NCBI GenBank assembly: GCA_030340625.1 | Contig: JAOPHQ010000568.1 | Span: 396,001-460,000, forward strand | Source: Merluccius polli | Taxonomy: Eukaryota; Chordata; Actinopteri; Gadiformes; Merlucciidae | Direction of reading: 5' to 3' | Length of the DNA stretch: 64,000 bases | Part shown: positions 32,868 to 44,954 of the stretch, piece by piece | Numbering within the stretch: the stretch's first letter is position 1 | Layout: the number at the start of each line of letters is the position of its first letter | Notes under the pieces: model-generated | What the model was told of the DNA's origin: nothing | What the model saw: the letters and a program-made list of their open reading frames with translations, nothing else | The model's database searches: none | Position numbers and translations under genes: made by a program

Positions 32868-34651
32868 ATGGAAGGCAACATTGTAGTAAAGAGGAAGAGG
32901 GAGAGTGAGGATGAGAGTTGGAGCCTGCGGAAGAAGAGGGGTGTGGAGAGGAAGAGGTAGACCTGGAGAAGGACGTGGACAAAGAAGACGAGGACCAAAT
33001 TTATCAGATGAGATTCGAGCAACACTGGTTGACCATGTTGTAAACCATGGGTTGACATTGAGAGAGGCTGGAGAGAGTTTAGTCCAGGGGTCCGCAAACT
33101 TTTTCCTGTGAGGGCCACATAACTTTTCCCTTCTCTGATGGGGGCCGGGGTCAGTTTGTAACAGAAAAAGTGTGACGATCGCAGGAAATAAATAATAACA
33201 CTATTAATGAAATAAATAACACAAGCGCACCCCTCCCCCCCGTCGGTCGTAGGTCCGGGGGTGTGTTACGATCGTGCGCCCCCCCGCCCCCGTCGACCGT
33301 CCTGCCAGAGAGTAATCTCGCCTAGGGTGCTAAATTAGGTAGAGCCGGGCCTGAGTCTAGGGTTCGCGTGGCCAGACTGGAAAAAAAAATCTAAATATAT
33401 TTTTTTCGAAATCATAATGCGTCTCTGGTATTGTTCAGAGGGCCGGGCCAAATGTGGAGGCGGGCCGTATCCGGCCCACGGGCCGTAGTTTGGGGATGCC
33501 TGGTTTAGTCCAACCTCAGCAGATATACTATTGCAACAGTAATTCTGGCATTTCAACAAGAGCACAGGTGAAAAACAACTTTTCTCAACTGTCTACAGTA
33601 AAGTCATTACAATGTAGCATACTATATGCACTACATCAGTACTTTTTGGTACCCATTCACTACATTCCACGTTTGAAACAATGCCTTGTACACTGTCCTG
33701 TGACATTTTACATGTATTTTGATTGGTCTACATCAAATTTCATGTAGGGGGGTCGAGAACATCAAGGAGGAATGGGCCTCATATTCTCAGAGGAACAAGA
33801 GAGAGCTATCGTAAACATGGCTTTGGCCAATAATGCGATAAGCCTCAGAGAAATTCAAACAAACATCCCCAATGACCACACAGTTTTCAAAAATGTCCAT
33901 CAGGTCTCTCTATCAACACTGGGACGAAGCCTTATGTAAAAAAACATCAGCTACAGATGAAACAATTCTACCTAGTGCCATTTGAAAGAAATTCTGAGAG
34001 AGTAAAAGACCTGAGGCATGAATATGTGGAGGCAAGTAATGTACACTTCAGTATTGTGCACTGCACGCTGAACCTTTTTACATGTAAATTTAGAGTAGGC
34101 CTATATTGAACTACACAAAGTTGTCTTTTTTTCAGAGAATTTTGCAAATGGATGCTGATGCAATCCCGCATTAATTTATCTTCATAAATGAGGCTGGGTG
34201 AAACAAAAGTCAGAAGAAGAGGGAGAAACATCATTGGCCACTGAGCTATTTTGAATGTCCCGAACATCACAATGTGTGCTGCAATTACGCAGAAGAGGGT
34301 CCTCCACCGCCATGCCAACTTAGGTCCTTACAACACGGCCCACATACTCACATGTTTAGACAGACTACACAACATTGTCACAGCAGAAGAGCCTTCCTTC
34401 CCTTCCTTAACCCTATTGAGGAGTTTTTTTCGGCATGGCGGTGGAAGGTTTACAATCTCCAGCCCTATGTCAGGATACCCCTCATTCAAGCCATGGAGGA
34501 GGCCTGCGACCAAATTGATGCAGGGTCTGTGCAAGGATGGATTCGCCATTCAAAAAGATTCTTCCCTTGCTGTCTTGCGAGAGGGGACATAGCCTGTGAT
34601 GTGGATGAACTGTTATGGCCAGATCCAGCTAGGCGAAGAGATGATGTTTAA
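32868..34651 (+). pseudogene. IS630-like transposase pseudogene
   Basis: It starts at ATG 32868 next to the foldback. A basic N-terminal region (GRGRPGEGRGQRRRGPNLSD) is followed by a helix-turn-helix-like VDHVVNHGLTLREAG, then the hAT MITE, then NNAISLREIQTNIPND-like sequence at about 33826-33880 and ERVKDLRHEYVE at 33998-34031. An intron at 34032-34135 fits GC-AG splicing. The first catalytic aspartate of the usual FIDEAG is N (IFINEAG, codon 34187-34189), with stops on both sides. The second catalytic block is deleted. The NPIEEFFSAWRWKVY region and the C-terminal VDELLWPDP are retained up to the TAA at about 34649. It is catalytically dead. Confidence 0.8.
33085..33502. mobile_element. 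418-bp hAT MITE
   Basis: GTTTAGTC at 33077-33084 recurs at 33503-33510 (8 bp). The ends are CAGGGGTCCGCAAACTTTTT and, from the right, CAGGCATCCCCAAACTACGG, a hAT inverted repeat with a GGGCC-rich subterminal region. It interrupts the transposase coding sequence and is non-coding. Confidence 0.85.
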
Positions 34652-35160
34652 TTAATTCATGCTTTTTTTTGTCTCCACAAATGTTTTGCTCTGTTTATGT
34701 ACTATGTTGTGTTTAGAATATGTTTTGTTCTGAATTTCAGTGCAAAATGCAGCCTTTGGAAATGCATGGATGTATTGACTGATTTTACAATGTGGAGAGA
34801 AAAACATATTTTCATCAGTGTGCAGTACTGGTCTTGGGTGTTGTGTTTGGTCAATATATTCATGTACTTTACTCTAACAAATCTCTGAAAAAATCAATCC
34901 CAGATTATATCATCAGCAATTTAGATTGAGCCCAGCCATGTGTAACTGGTTCAAACAGAATCAGATTGTATGAGCCATGTGTGTGCCATATGGTGACAAA
35001 ATTGGGTTTTATAAATTATTGTATAGTTTTGAATGAAGTGTTTCATTTTGCAAAATATCTGAGGTGTTCTGCTACTTGTGTGTGTGGTTGTGTGAATTGC
35101 GTGTAATGTTTTGACTAAATGAGCCCTGTTTTCAAAACCGTGCTTTAGCAATCAAAATCG

Positions 35161-37921
35161 TTGTGATTACTATACTTTTTAGTATACTATCCTATACTAT
35201 ACGTGTAGCACCCTACCCTATGAACTGAGGAAGAACTAATTGTTCGGACCTTTAATATTAGGGCGGGCTCTGGGTTCTTCCAAAAAAACACAAGTTTTTT
35301 GTGTGCGGTGCCGTATTAACCTGTACTAATAAAATGTAACTAATGACAAGACTCCTTTTTCCTTTTCAGAGATAAGGTAAGTGAATAATTTATTTGGTGC
35401 CTCCACTTAGTAGAACTTAAACGAAATAGAATGTAAAATCCTACTAAGAATAAACATCAATTCCTCCAAGTGTAACTTGTTTCTTTTATATTAATAAAGT
35501 ATCAAACACACAGCAAATTATTTCACATGTAGTACATGGTGACAATATCTTTCTTACAGGAAAAACTCTCAATATCAGTGTCACATACTATTCCCTGAAT
35601 GCAACACACTTTTCAAAATCCCACATAAACACTTGTGTGCACACAACCCCAATATAGAAAAATAACAAATGGTGCAGGCCTGAATCATGGCTTGTGAGCG
35701 GTGGGGTCTCAAACCTGGTGACCACTTCACTTAAACAAGCAAAATAAAATGCAATGAGTCAATCTGGTGTATTTGTAACAGTCTGTCCTCAGTCAGTTTG
35801 TATGCTGCTTGTCAGGAATGAGGATGAGGGAATGAATGTTGTGAATGAATGAAGAGGGAGAGAGGAACAGCAAAACCCGGAGACTACTGACTAGTCACAC
35901 ACTCTGCCACTAGCCGCCGCTCGCCGCGTCAAGGGTAAACAAAAAAAGGTCCAAGATGTGTGTGCTGGTCGGGATCTCTGCCGAGCGTACACACACGGCT
36001 CTGAATCACTGATTCATAGTCTCTGTGCAATTCTGTGAGCTCATTCCGAGTTCACATAGCATACTATAGTAACACACATTAAACACCTAGAGTAACGTTA
36101 GGCTACTACAGTCAAATGTGTGTAAAATCACTAGTAGCATGTTAGCACGAGCTAATCGCTCATCACGGTTAGCATTCATAATCACCAATAGTAGTAAAAC
36201 AGTCCGTATTTACCACAAACATACAGAAACAACATTTACCTTCGGTATGCCTTAGTAAAACCCTGTTCCGCTGATAAACTCTGCATTTAACACTAGAAAT
36301 GAAGGCAGTACTCTAGTACACAATAGCAAATGCTACATTGCACGTGTTGTTCCCGCCTCGTGTGTATCCCGGATGTCCCACCCCCTTAGACTGTTTGATT
36401 GGATGATAGTTTTTCATAACCATGGAAACCGAGCAGACATCAGACTGACAGGTAGAATAAGGATATGTGACAAAAATGAGTACATCAGATGCCTATACAC
36501 TGTAATAAACAACATCAATTATTAACATGTCATTCTCACATATAATATCATCAACTATAGATATTTTTAACATTTTGTATGAAATATGAACTGACACAGA
36601 TTTTATGTAATTATCTCAATCACAAAGAAATGTATTATAATGAATTTAACTTTATGAGCAGAACTTATTTATTACTTATTTATCTTTCTAAATGGTTTTA
36701 ATTTAGACAGGGCTACATATGTTTATATACCATACACATTTTCTATAACTTAATTCCCTGGATGCTATGTTCTCAATTTTTGTATGTAGTGTCAAATGAA
36801 TGCTCTGTAGTGTGTATATGGCACACTGTGCCATATACACAGTGTGCCATATGCCTGTGGCTGTGTGTATGATATGAAAGCATTGTTTGATTTTGAGCAC
36901 AGATAAAATGGTTTTGAGGCGATTGTTTGATTTTGCAAGAAGAGTCAGGGGTTTTATGAATGTAGTTGGAGATTTGGTTTTTGTGATTCAAGTTTTGAGA
37001 AAATTGATGAAAATTAAGGTTTCAATAAATGTAATCGTTTCTTTCTATTTATATTTTCATGTGACTTATCAATCGTGCCTCTGTTGAGCAGGTGGCCATA
37101 GCTGATTGACTAGTGCTACAATACCCTGATTCCTGCACTAATTCCCTGATGAAGCCTTTCGTGGTAAATTGCATACATAGCCAATCAACAAGCATGTGCC
37201 ATTCGGCAGGCATTTGCATGCAAGGGGCATGGACATACATGCTCCTGACTGTGAATACAATCTGTCAGTCCTCCCTATACCCTCTAGAATGCATTAAAGC
37301 CCCTAAACACCAACTGTGAACTCACAACTGAAACGATGAAAAACTGGGAGACCAATCAAGTTTAAATAGATGATGTTTTTTCTCAACAGTTTTTTTTTTT
37401 TTATTGTAACCAATCCCTAACATTGCTAAAATGGTCTTGAGGGACAACCTTCCAGTTCTGTGAATGCCAAGCAATACATGGGATTTTAAATGTGAATCTT
37501 TTTTTTAAAATCAACCTACAGGCTGAAAAGGGACACTCTGTCTGTCTGTCTGTCTGATGTGTGTGTGTGTGTGTGTGTGTATGTTGGTGTGGTGGTGGGG
37601 TAGTTCAGGTGCCGCTTCTTTCCTTTCATTTCCTTGATATGTTACGGATTCCAGGGAAATTACCACCCGTCCCGCTGATGGCAGAATCTGCTTGGCATGA
37701 ATCCTTGATAACCCCTCACTTCCCTTGTCTCGGGGGGGATGCTGTTGCTGTTGTTGCTGTGCATGTGTGATTGCTAGATGTATTCCCCAAAAAACTGTGG
37801 TTTAAACACAGAGAGGTGTTTGAAGGGTATGGAAATGTAGCCTGGAAACATTTTTGCATGTTATCGAAAAATAATGCACACCTCTCCAGCCAGTCAGAAT
37901 CGAGTATTCACCCGGGCCATG
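35161..37921. other. Intergenic/repeat-derived sequence without supported genes
   Basis: No gene is supported. A perfect 31-bp palindrome with 15-bp arms lies at 36811-36841 (TGTGTATATGGCACA and its inverse). The stretch at 36860-37030, with GTTTGATTTTGAGCAC and GATTGTTTGATTTTGC, resembles the 3' non-coding part of the IS630-like family. The segment at 35880-36300 has repeated GTTAGC-type motifs and may be an old transposon. A (GT)n lies at 37558-37582. Confidence 0.4.
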
Positions 37922-37928
37922 GTATAAT

Positions 37929-39078
37929 GGTAACCCTTCCTTTTACAGTCCGGTAATTACCAGGTAAATTACCTGGTAATAAGATGTATTTACTAAGTAA
38001 TAACCAGGTAATTCAATGTAATTACCAAGTACTTACCGGGTAATTACCCAGTATTTAATTACATATTTATCTGGTAAATACAAACAAGTTACCTGATATT
38101 TACTAGATATTTTCCTGACATCTACCAGGTATTTACCCAATAATTACCTGGTAGATATCCTGCAATTGCATATTGTAGACAATAAACCCACTGAAAGTGT
38201 CTGTATGTGACTTTGTTAGGGTGATAATAACTTATATATTTACCTGGTACTTACCAGGTATTTACTCAGAAATGATCGCATATTTACCTGGTAACTACCA
38301 CTTATTTACCTGGTAGTTACCTGATATTTACCTGGTAAATACCAACAAGTTACCCAGTATTTACTAGATATATACTGACAACTACCAGGTATTTATCCAG
38401 GAATTATAGACTATGTATTACCAATCAACCTGTGTAGTGACAGTGAGGGTAGGAATGACTCTGATATTTACCTGGTAATTACCCAGTATTTACTTGATAA
38501 CTGGCAACTATACCATGATACCATGTTCAAAACTACACACCCTAATGGGTGGTAGATGATTATAACCTACAATTACCAGGAAAGTATATGGTAGTATCAT
38601 TGAAACCAACCACGCTTCCTTTTACAGTACAGTTCCACCTCTCTTACAGGGTAACTACTCTGTAAAACTCCGATATCACCCCGATAATTATCAGGGAGAT
38701 ATGGGAGTTGGGAGTTTTTGCCAGATACCATGTTCAAAACTGATATTACCAGGTAAATATATAAGTTATTATCACCCTAACAAAGTCACATATAGACACA
38801 TTCAGTGGGTTTATTGTCTACAATATGCAATTGCAGGATATCTACCAGGTAATTATTGGGTAAATACCTGGTAGATGTCAGGAAAATATCTAGTAAATAT
38901 CAGGTAACTTGTTGGTATTTACCAGATAAATATGTAATTAAATACTGGTTAAATTACCTGGTAAGTACTTGGTAATTATAAGGTAATTACATTTAATTAC
39001 CTGGTTATTACTTAGTAAATACATCTTATTACCAGGTAATTACCTGGTAATTACCGGACTGTAAAAGGAAGGGTTACC
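37929..39078. mobile_element. 1.15-kb foldback built of GGTAATTACC-like motifs
   Basis: The ends GGTAACCCTTCCTTTTACAG and its inverse bound the element. Arms of about 330 bp (37929-38256 and 38742-39078) pair over their length. Within the arms and the centre, TTACCTGGTAATTACC and related short palindromes recur dozens of times. The 7-bp GTATAAT precedes it at 37922-37928; the matching copy is at 41703-41709, displaced by a hAT that inserted into the last 8 bp of the foldback. It is non-coding. Confidence 0.85.
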
Positions 39079-39318
39079 CAAGGCCGGATTAACCATATGG
39101 GCAACTGGGCAATTGCCTAGGGGCCCACGACATCTAAAGGGCCGAGGGCAGTGAGGGCACAAGCAACATATCTGGTTATCTCTCTCTTCTATGTTAAACT
39201 GTCCGCCGGAGCCGTTGCGCTGCACCTATACAGTCTATCCGCTGCACATAATCCCTGCCCCTGGCTGCCTCTGACTGTGACCGTGAGCTGAGACCCTCTC
39301 CTCATTGGTCAGCCCTCT

Positions 39319-39699
39319 TGTGTTCTTTGAGGAAGAAGGCCACCGACACAGGATCGCTTTTAACTCACTTTATTTGTTTTAGGTTTTGGTCTATTATCTA
39401 TGAAGCAAATGGAGGGGAATTGTATAATTCACGCGTGGAGCGACTCTTAGCTGGATATCTAATAGATACGCTGCCTATAGAGTTTCTGCCCTCTCCTGCC
39501 CGTGCGCTCGATAGTACCTTGGCAGGCGTGGCCTCTATGACGCGTAATATGTTTTGATTGGCTAGTGTTGAGCGCCCACCTCCTAGTGTATTATGTGTGC
39601 TGCCATCTTGTGGCCAGGTGCGGTTAATACAGCTTATACATTTGTTCGTGTTCCCTTGTGGCTATGTGAGGATATTACAGCTGTTATTTATTCGTCACA
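39319..39699 (-). repeat. Solo LTR, relative of the 6-kb element LTR
   Basis: It starts TGTGTTCTTTGAGGAAGAAG and ends TTATTCGTCACA, with internal matches to 14701-15088 (CAGGATCGCTTTTAACTCAC, CACGCGTGGAGC, GGCGTGGCCTCTATGACGC). There is no primer-binding site or purine tract next to it, so it is a solo LTR. No clean target duplication was seen. Confidence 0.75.
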
Positions 39700-39794
39700 G
39701 CCCATATGAGGCGGGTCAAAGGTGACGCCAATCAACGTGCACTGAGCAGGTTGCGTGACGTCAAGCGCCTCTACACAACTCAAACAATGAAAAC

Positions 39795-40371
39795 ATGGAG
39801 AAGCTAAGTGGGAGTGCGAAACGGAATTTAAAAAAGGAGAAACGCATCACACATCAGAAACGCAGAAAACTTAAAGTATATACCGAAAATAGGTAATTTC
39901 TTCACTACAGTTAGCGTTACCAACTATTCTGCTAAGACATCTTCCGTCAACGAGGACAGCTCAGCTAGCCAGGACATTTCTTCACTGCCGGCGCAAGGTA
40001 ATGTTCACAGCCCGGAGAGTGAAGAGCCGACAGATCTGGATGGTTCCTTGTCAGACGAACTTATCCAGTTCAAGCACTTTGTGCAGAATGAGACTTCACC
40101 TGTACAGCTGCTGCAAGCTCTTGAGAGACATGGACTTAAGACAACGTTTCCAAATGTTTATGTTGCACTAAGACTGTTTTTAACCTTGCCTGTATCTAAC
40201 TGCGAAGGTGAGAGTTTGTTTTCTGTTTTGAAACGAGTTAAAAATGAGCTGAGGAACAAAATGTCACAGACACGGCTCTCTGCACTTTCTCTCTTGGCCA
40301 TCGAACATGAACTTGTTAGTGCCCTAGATTTTGAAGATATTGTACACCAGTTTGCACATTCAAAGTTGTAG
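39795..40371 (+). pseudogene. hAT transposase remnant (N-terminus plus hATC dimerisation domain)
   Basis: An ATG at 39795 opens MEKLSGSAKRNLKKEK, like the start of ZMYM/hAT-type transposases, and ends at a TAG after about 35 codons. Downstream, the frame from about 40048 reads FPNVYVALRLFLTLPVSNCE, then ESLFSVLKRVKNELRNKMSQ and RLSALSLLAIEHEL, a well-preserved hAT C-terminal dimerisation domain of about 75 residues ending at TAG 40369-40371. The zinc finger and RNase H-like catalytic core are missing. Confidence 0.78.
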
Positions 40372-40767
40372 TGTGTTCTTTGAGGAAGAAGGCCCCCGAC
40401 ACAGGATCGCTTTTAACTCACTTTATTTGTTTAGCGTTAGGTATTTATCTATGAAGCAAAAGGAGAGGTATGTATAGTTCACGCGTGGAGCTCCCCCTTA
40501 GCTGGATATCTTAACAGATACGCTGCCTGGGGTTTCTGCCTTCCCCCGGATGTGTGGTTTGGTAGTACCTGGGCAGGCATGGCCTCTATGACGCATACTA
40601 TGCTCTGATTGGCTAGTGTTGAGCGCCTGCCCCCAGTGTATTATGTGTGCCGCCATCTGGTGGCCAGGTGCGGTTAATACAACTTATATATTTATTTCTA
40701 TTCCCTTGTGGCTATGTGTAGATATTATAGCCTGTTGATACATATGTGCGGTTATACATTCGTCACA
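40372..40767 (-). repeat. Second solo LTR of the same family
   Basis: The 396-bp copy begins TGTGTTCTTTGAGGAAGAAG directly after the stop codon of the hAT remnant and ends ACATTCGTCACA. It is clearly diverged from the copy at 39319, so the two are probably independent insertions, not the two ends of one element. Confidence 0.75.
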
Positions 40768-41848
40768 AAGTCCAGCAAAAAAATACCAGTGTAAGATGTG
40801 TTTGCCAAATGAAATAAAGCATTTCAAATTTAAACATGCACTTCCCCATTATTTAGGATTCAAATTGTGTATTTTGCCAGATTATGTAGCATTTCTTTTT
40901 GTCTTGTTTAATTGAGAGAAATTGACAGATTTCCAAATGTTTATCTTGCACTAAAATGTTTAACCCTTGCCTGTCTTGTAGGAATTGTGATGTGACAGGT
41001 TGTTTTCTGTTTTAAAACAAGTTAAAATGAGCTTAGGAGCAGATGGTACTGCATTTTATTTATTTTTTCCTTGTGGTGGCTCCATGAAAATGCTGTAAAT
41101 TGTTTATTGTTGTTGATAGAAAACAGGCAGATTTCAAAATGTTTATATTGCACTATAACTTGATTGTCCTGTTGAATTCTGAGGTGACGGTGATTTCTGT
41201 TTAAAATTAGCTGAGGACCAAAATGCTACTTGATTCTAGGAGATTGCGGATTTTTGTTTGTGTCTTGTCTGTGGACTTTCTCTGCGATGGCTCTATCAGT
41301 TCAATACATTTGTGTTGGGAATATGTGTTGTTAAATAAATATTGGATGCTTTGAAAGTGGTTGCTTATTTATTTTTTTGTGAAAAATCCCTCCCTATGTA
41401 GTGGGTCAATTTTGCCAGATTATACTGATGCTGATGTGTTTTGTTTTCATAACATATGTGAGTGAGTGGCCTTGACAAGAGGACATAGTGGTGCATTTGT
41501 AGTTCTATTAGCATTTGCACATCTGTACATCAAAATGCACTTGCTGACAGTTAGTTATTGAAGTATTGAGTATATTTACTGTATATTACTGGAATGTATT
41601 CTATATTTTGGCAATTATGGTGATCCTGGGGTCGTGATGATGGGGCCCTTCAATATTGTTGCCCAGGGTACAGCGAAGTGTTAATCTGGCCCTGGGGTTA
41701 CCGTATAATTGTTGCTAACATGCATGGCTATGACGTGTCATAACATAAGTAGCCTTATCACCGGCCTGAAAATTAATGCGCTAAACGAAACATTAGTAAC
41801 TGTCAACTTGGACCGGACTCGGGGGGACTACGTTTAGAAAGCTTTCCC

Positions 41849-42836
41849 GTTGCCATGTCATTACTAAGGTCGTCTCTATTTACTGGAGTAATAAGCTAAC
41901 GTTGCCATGTCGTTACTAAGATCGTCTCTATTTACTGGAGTAATAAGGTAACGTTGCCATGTCTTTACCAAGATCATCTCTATTTACTGGAGTAATAAGG
42001 TAACGTTGCCATGTCGTTACTAAGATCATCTCTATTTACTGGAGTAATAAGGTAATGTTGCCATGTCGTTACTAAGATCGTCTCTATTTACTGGAGTAAT
42101 AAGGTAACGTTGCCATGTTGTTACTAAGATCGTCTCTATTTACTGGAGTAATAAGGTAACGTTGCCATGTCGTTACTAAGATCGTCTCTATTTACTGGAG
42201 TAATAAGGTAACGTTGCCATGTCGTTACTAAGATCGTCTCTATTTACTGGAGTAATAAGGTAACGTTGCCATGTCGTTACTAAGATCGTCTCTATTTACT
42301 GGAGTAATAAGGTAACGTTGCCATGTCGTTACTAAGGTTGTCTCTATTTACTGGAGTAATAAGGTAACGTTGCCATGTCGTTACTAAGATCATCTCTATT
42401 TACTGGAGTAATAAGGTAACGTTGCCATGTCGTTACTAAGATCGTCTCTATTTACTGGAGTAATAAGGTAACGTTGCCATGTCGTTACTAAGGTCGTCTC
42501 TATTTACTGGGGTAATAAGTTAACGTTGCCATGTCGTTACTAAGATCATCTCTATTTACTGGAGTAATAAGGTAACGTTGCCATGTCGTTACTAAGATCG
42601 TCTCTATTTACTGGAGTAATAAGGTAACGTTGCCATGTCGTTACTAAGATCATCTCTATTTACTGGAGTAATAAGGTAACGTTGCCATGTCGTTACTAAG
42701 ATCATCTCTATTTACTGGAGTAATAAGGTAACGTTGCCATGTCGTTACTAAGGTCGTCTCTATTTACTGGAGTAATAAGGTAACGTTACCATGTCGTTAC
42801 TAAGGTCGTCTCTATTTACCGGAGTAATAAAGTAAC
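41849..42836. repeat. 52-bp minisatellite, 19 copies
   Basis: Nineteen head-to-tail units of GTTGCCATGTCGTTACTAAG plus 32 further bases. 19 x 52 = 988 bp matches the array length, so there is no net insertion or deletion. Variation is mostly at two positions following CTAAG (units carry GATCG, GATCA, GGTCG or GGTTG type), while the first and last units are the most divergent. Confidence 0.95.
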
Positions 42837-44954
42837 GTCCGCATTCCATATGAATCTCATGTTAACTGACATTAGGCATTAGTCAGACCCATATATTTCT
42901 CTGGTTATTTGCTGTTTGTTTACACTCAGGAACACTAAAAGTAGTGCGAGCTAAAAGGAATAGGCCTAACAGCGATTTAAGAGAACTAGATTTTATGAAG
43001 AAATAGTGAGTCTCAATTCGAATAACATTACTTTGACAAGAAGAGTTTTTCTGTCTACTGCAAGTTCAACCAAGCGTTGTACTTTGAAACGATTCCCTTG
43101 GTGAGTCATTATATGCTATCGCTAAAGTGATGTATTTAAAATGAGAATAGCATTGTGAAAAACGATGTTCTGATTAGCTGCAATCAAAAGCACCTGCTAG
43201 CTTTGTAGCATGGCGTGGGTCGGCATTGCTTTGATGTGTGATGATTGACATGTGGGGAGGAAGTGTGGGTTTATTGTTGGAGCCGAGGGCGGCCTGTGAT
43301 TAATGGGTTAGGGTTAGCACACCATCTCACCTGATATTACTGCATGTTATAGTGCTGTTGATTAATGGGTTAGGGTTAGGGTTAGCACACTGTCTTACCT
43401 GATATTACCGCCTGCAATTCACATTGCTATAATTTGAATCCATATGAATTGCAGGCGGTAAATTGAATGAGCTAATGGTGGCTAATTATACCTCCAGTTT
43501 AATTAAGCGAATGCTACCGAGTGTATGAGAACAAGATGATGATGCATAAAAACAAAATGATAATTCATATGGGCTTTAATATGGTTTATTGAATAAGGTT
43601 TCATAAAAAAAGTTACAAGTATGTTATACATTTAAATGTTTACAATTTATACTGTGACTTAAATGACCATAAGTAAGGTTCATACAGCTCTTTAAGTAAA
43701 TGTAGTTATCATAATTAGATTTCTAATGTGTTTATTGGCGCTATTTGCAAGGCCGGGTTTTTTGGGGGAGATTTTTGTATGTGTATTTGTATTGTTTGTA
43801 TTGTTGTTCTTTTTGCATGTGTTGTTCTATTTTTGTGATTTGAGTCAACTCCTGTGAGCTGGATCCTGGATTTGTCTGCAACCGATTCGCCCCCCTGGAC
43901 TGCCAAAGCGGAGGGAGACTGGCGAGCTACCCATGGAAGTGACCTGTGATGATAAAAGAGAAGAGTTAACTTGTGCCTTTCTACGGCGGTGGTGGGACAA
44001 GCGCCTTCTGTATGTATTCCTACATGCTGGGGACCGAACCGTTCAACAACCACACAAACTGATTTAGAACCGAATTGGACTGAGAAATGACCCGACTGGA
44101 TTGACCTGAGAAACTCGTTTGTGTGTTTCATGTGCATGTATCCTGTTAATGTTTTATACATTCTTATTTATTTCCTATTACTATTAATTGCCACTTGGTA
44201 GTTGATTTAGAATTAAAGTGTTTAGACAGAGGTGTTTTGAATTTGAAGGTGTTTTTTTAAATTTTATTAATCTGCTGTGAATAATTGTGAATAAGTACTT
44301 TTTAGATTTATTTTAAATAGGAACCCAAATAACTTTCTATCTATAGTAAACTATATTATAACCAAAGATTTAAAATGGGATTAGATCAACATACAATTTA
44401 CTAATACTAAAAGTTCAGGGAAAGCATAAAATAATTAAAATAGATAATAAATTAATGGAACCAGGGAGAATAAAAGTTTACAACAAAGTTAAAAGGTAAG
44501 TACCATTTTGGGGATCATTTATTTATTTTCTTTCTTTTCTTTGTCATTGTAGCATTTGTTCCGTTTGTTTCTTCTAAGAAAAATAAAAACAAAGATTACA
44601 GAGAGACAAAAAATAACCACGCTCTTACCTACAAAGAAAGACATCTGATGTTTCTGTGTGGCTTTCATTCTTGTTGGGCAAACAGTTACCATCTCTCTCA
44701 ATCCGAACCCGTTGTCTTCAGATTAGTCCATAGATTATTTCATTTTGCTTCTAGTAGCAGTGTTAATATGGAAGCACTTGTTACATACACATCTGGTGAG
44801 GATGTTTCTGTGAGATGAGTGAGTCCATTATGTTTGATTAAATGTAGGCACGTGTTATATTTATGTAAAACACATTGACATGTAGGAAACATTACAACTA
44901 CCTGAACATGTCTTACAAAGGCTTGACAATAGTTTAACAATCATTTGAGACAAA
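42837..44954. other. Intergenic sequence with a small hairpin and TTAGGG-like motifs
   Basis: No gene is supported. GATTAATGGGTTAGGGTTAG occurs twice at about 43298-43387 within a diverged tandem duplication. A perfect 15-bp stem (ACCGCCTGCAATTCA) pairs 43407-43421 with 43445-43459. A minus-strand frame at 43715-44161 has no recognisable domain and is probably chance. Confidence 0.4.

Larger units (their letters stand above)
32036..35160 (+). mobile_element. IS630-like Tc1/mariner-superfamily transposon carrying two MITEs
   Basis: A 5' non-coding region with a TATAAAAAGG box at 32341-32350 precedes a broken transposase gene, followed by an AT-rich 3' region. The outer boundaries are approximate because I could not define the terminal repeats. 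Two later elements sit inside: a 480-bp foldback at the start codon and a hAT MITE in the N-terminal coding part. Confidence 0.65.
39079..41694 (+). mobile_element. hAT transposon, internal-deletion derivative
   Basis: GGGTTACC at 39071-39078 recurs at 41695-41702. The ends are CAAGGCCGGATTAAC and, from the right, CAGGGCCAGATTAAC, with GGGCAA and GGGGCCC motifs just inside both. The transposase is reduced to its extreme N-terminus and its C-terminal dimerisation domain. Two solo LTRs are inserted, one upstream of and one just after the coding remnant. The 40770-41620 stretch holds further degenerate copies of the C-terminal segment (for example TTTCCAAATGTTTATCTTGC). Confidence 0.85.

Noticed and set aside
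39319..40767. An LTR element carrying a captured hAT domain between two LTRs
   Set aside because: The two LTRs are clearly diverged, there is no primer site or purine tract next to them, and the segment between belongs to the surrounding hAT, whose 8-bp duplication lies outside.
41849..42836. CRISPR-like array
   Set aside because: The whole 52-bp unit repeats without unique spacers, so it is a minisatellite; the sequence is also vertebrate.
43715..44161. 148-residue minus-strand frame as a possible gene
   Set aside because: No start context, domain or splice structure could be recognised, and the length is within chance for this much sequence.
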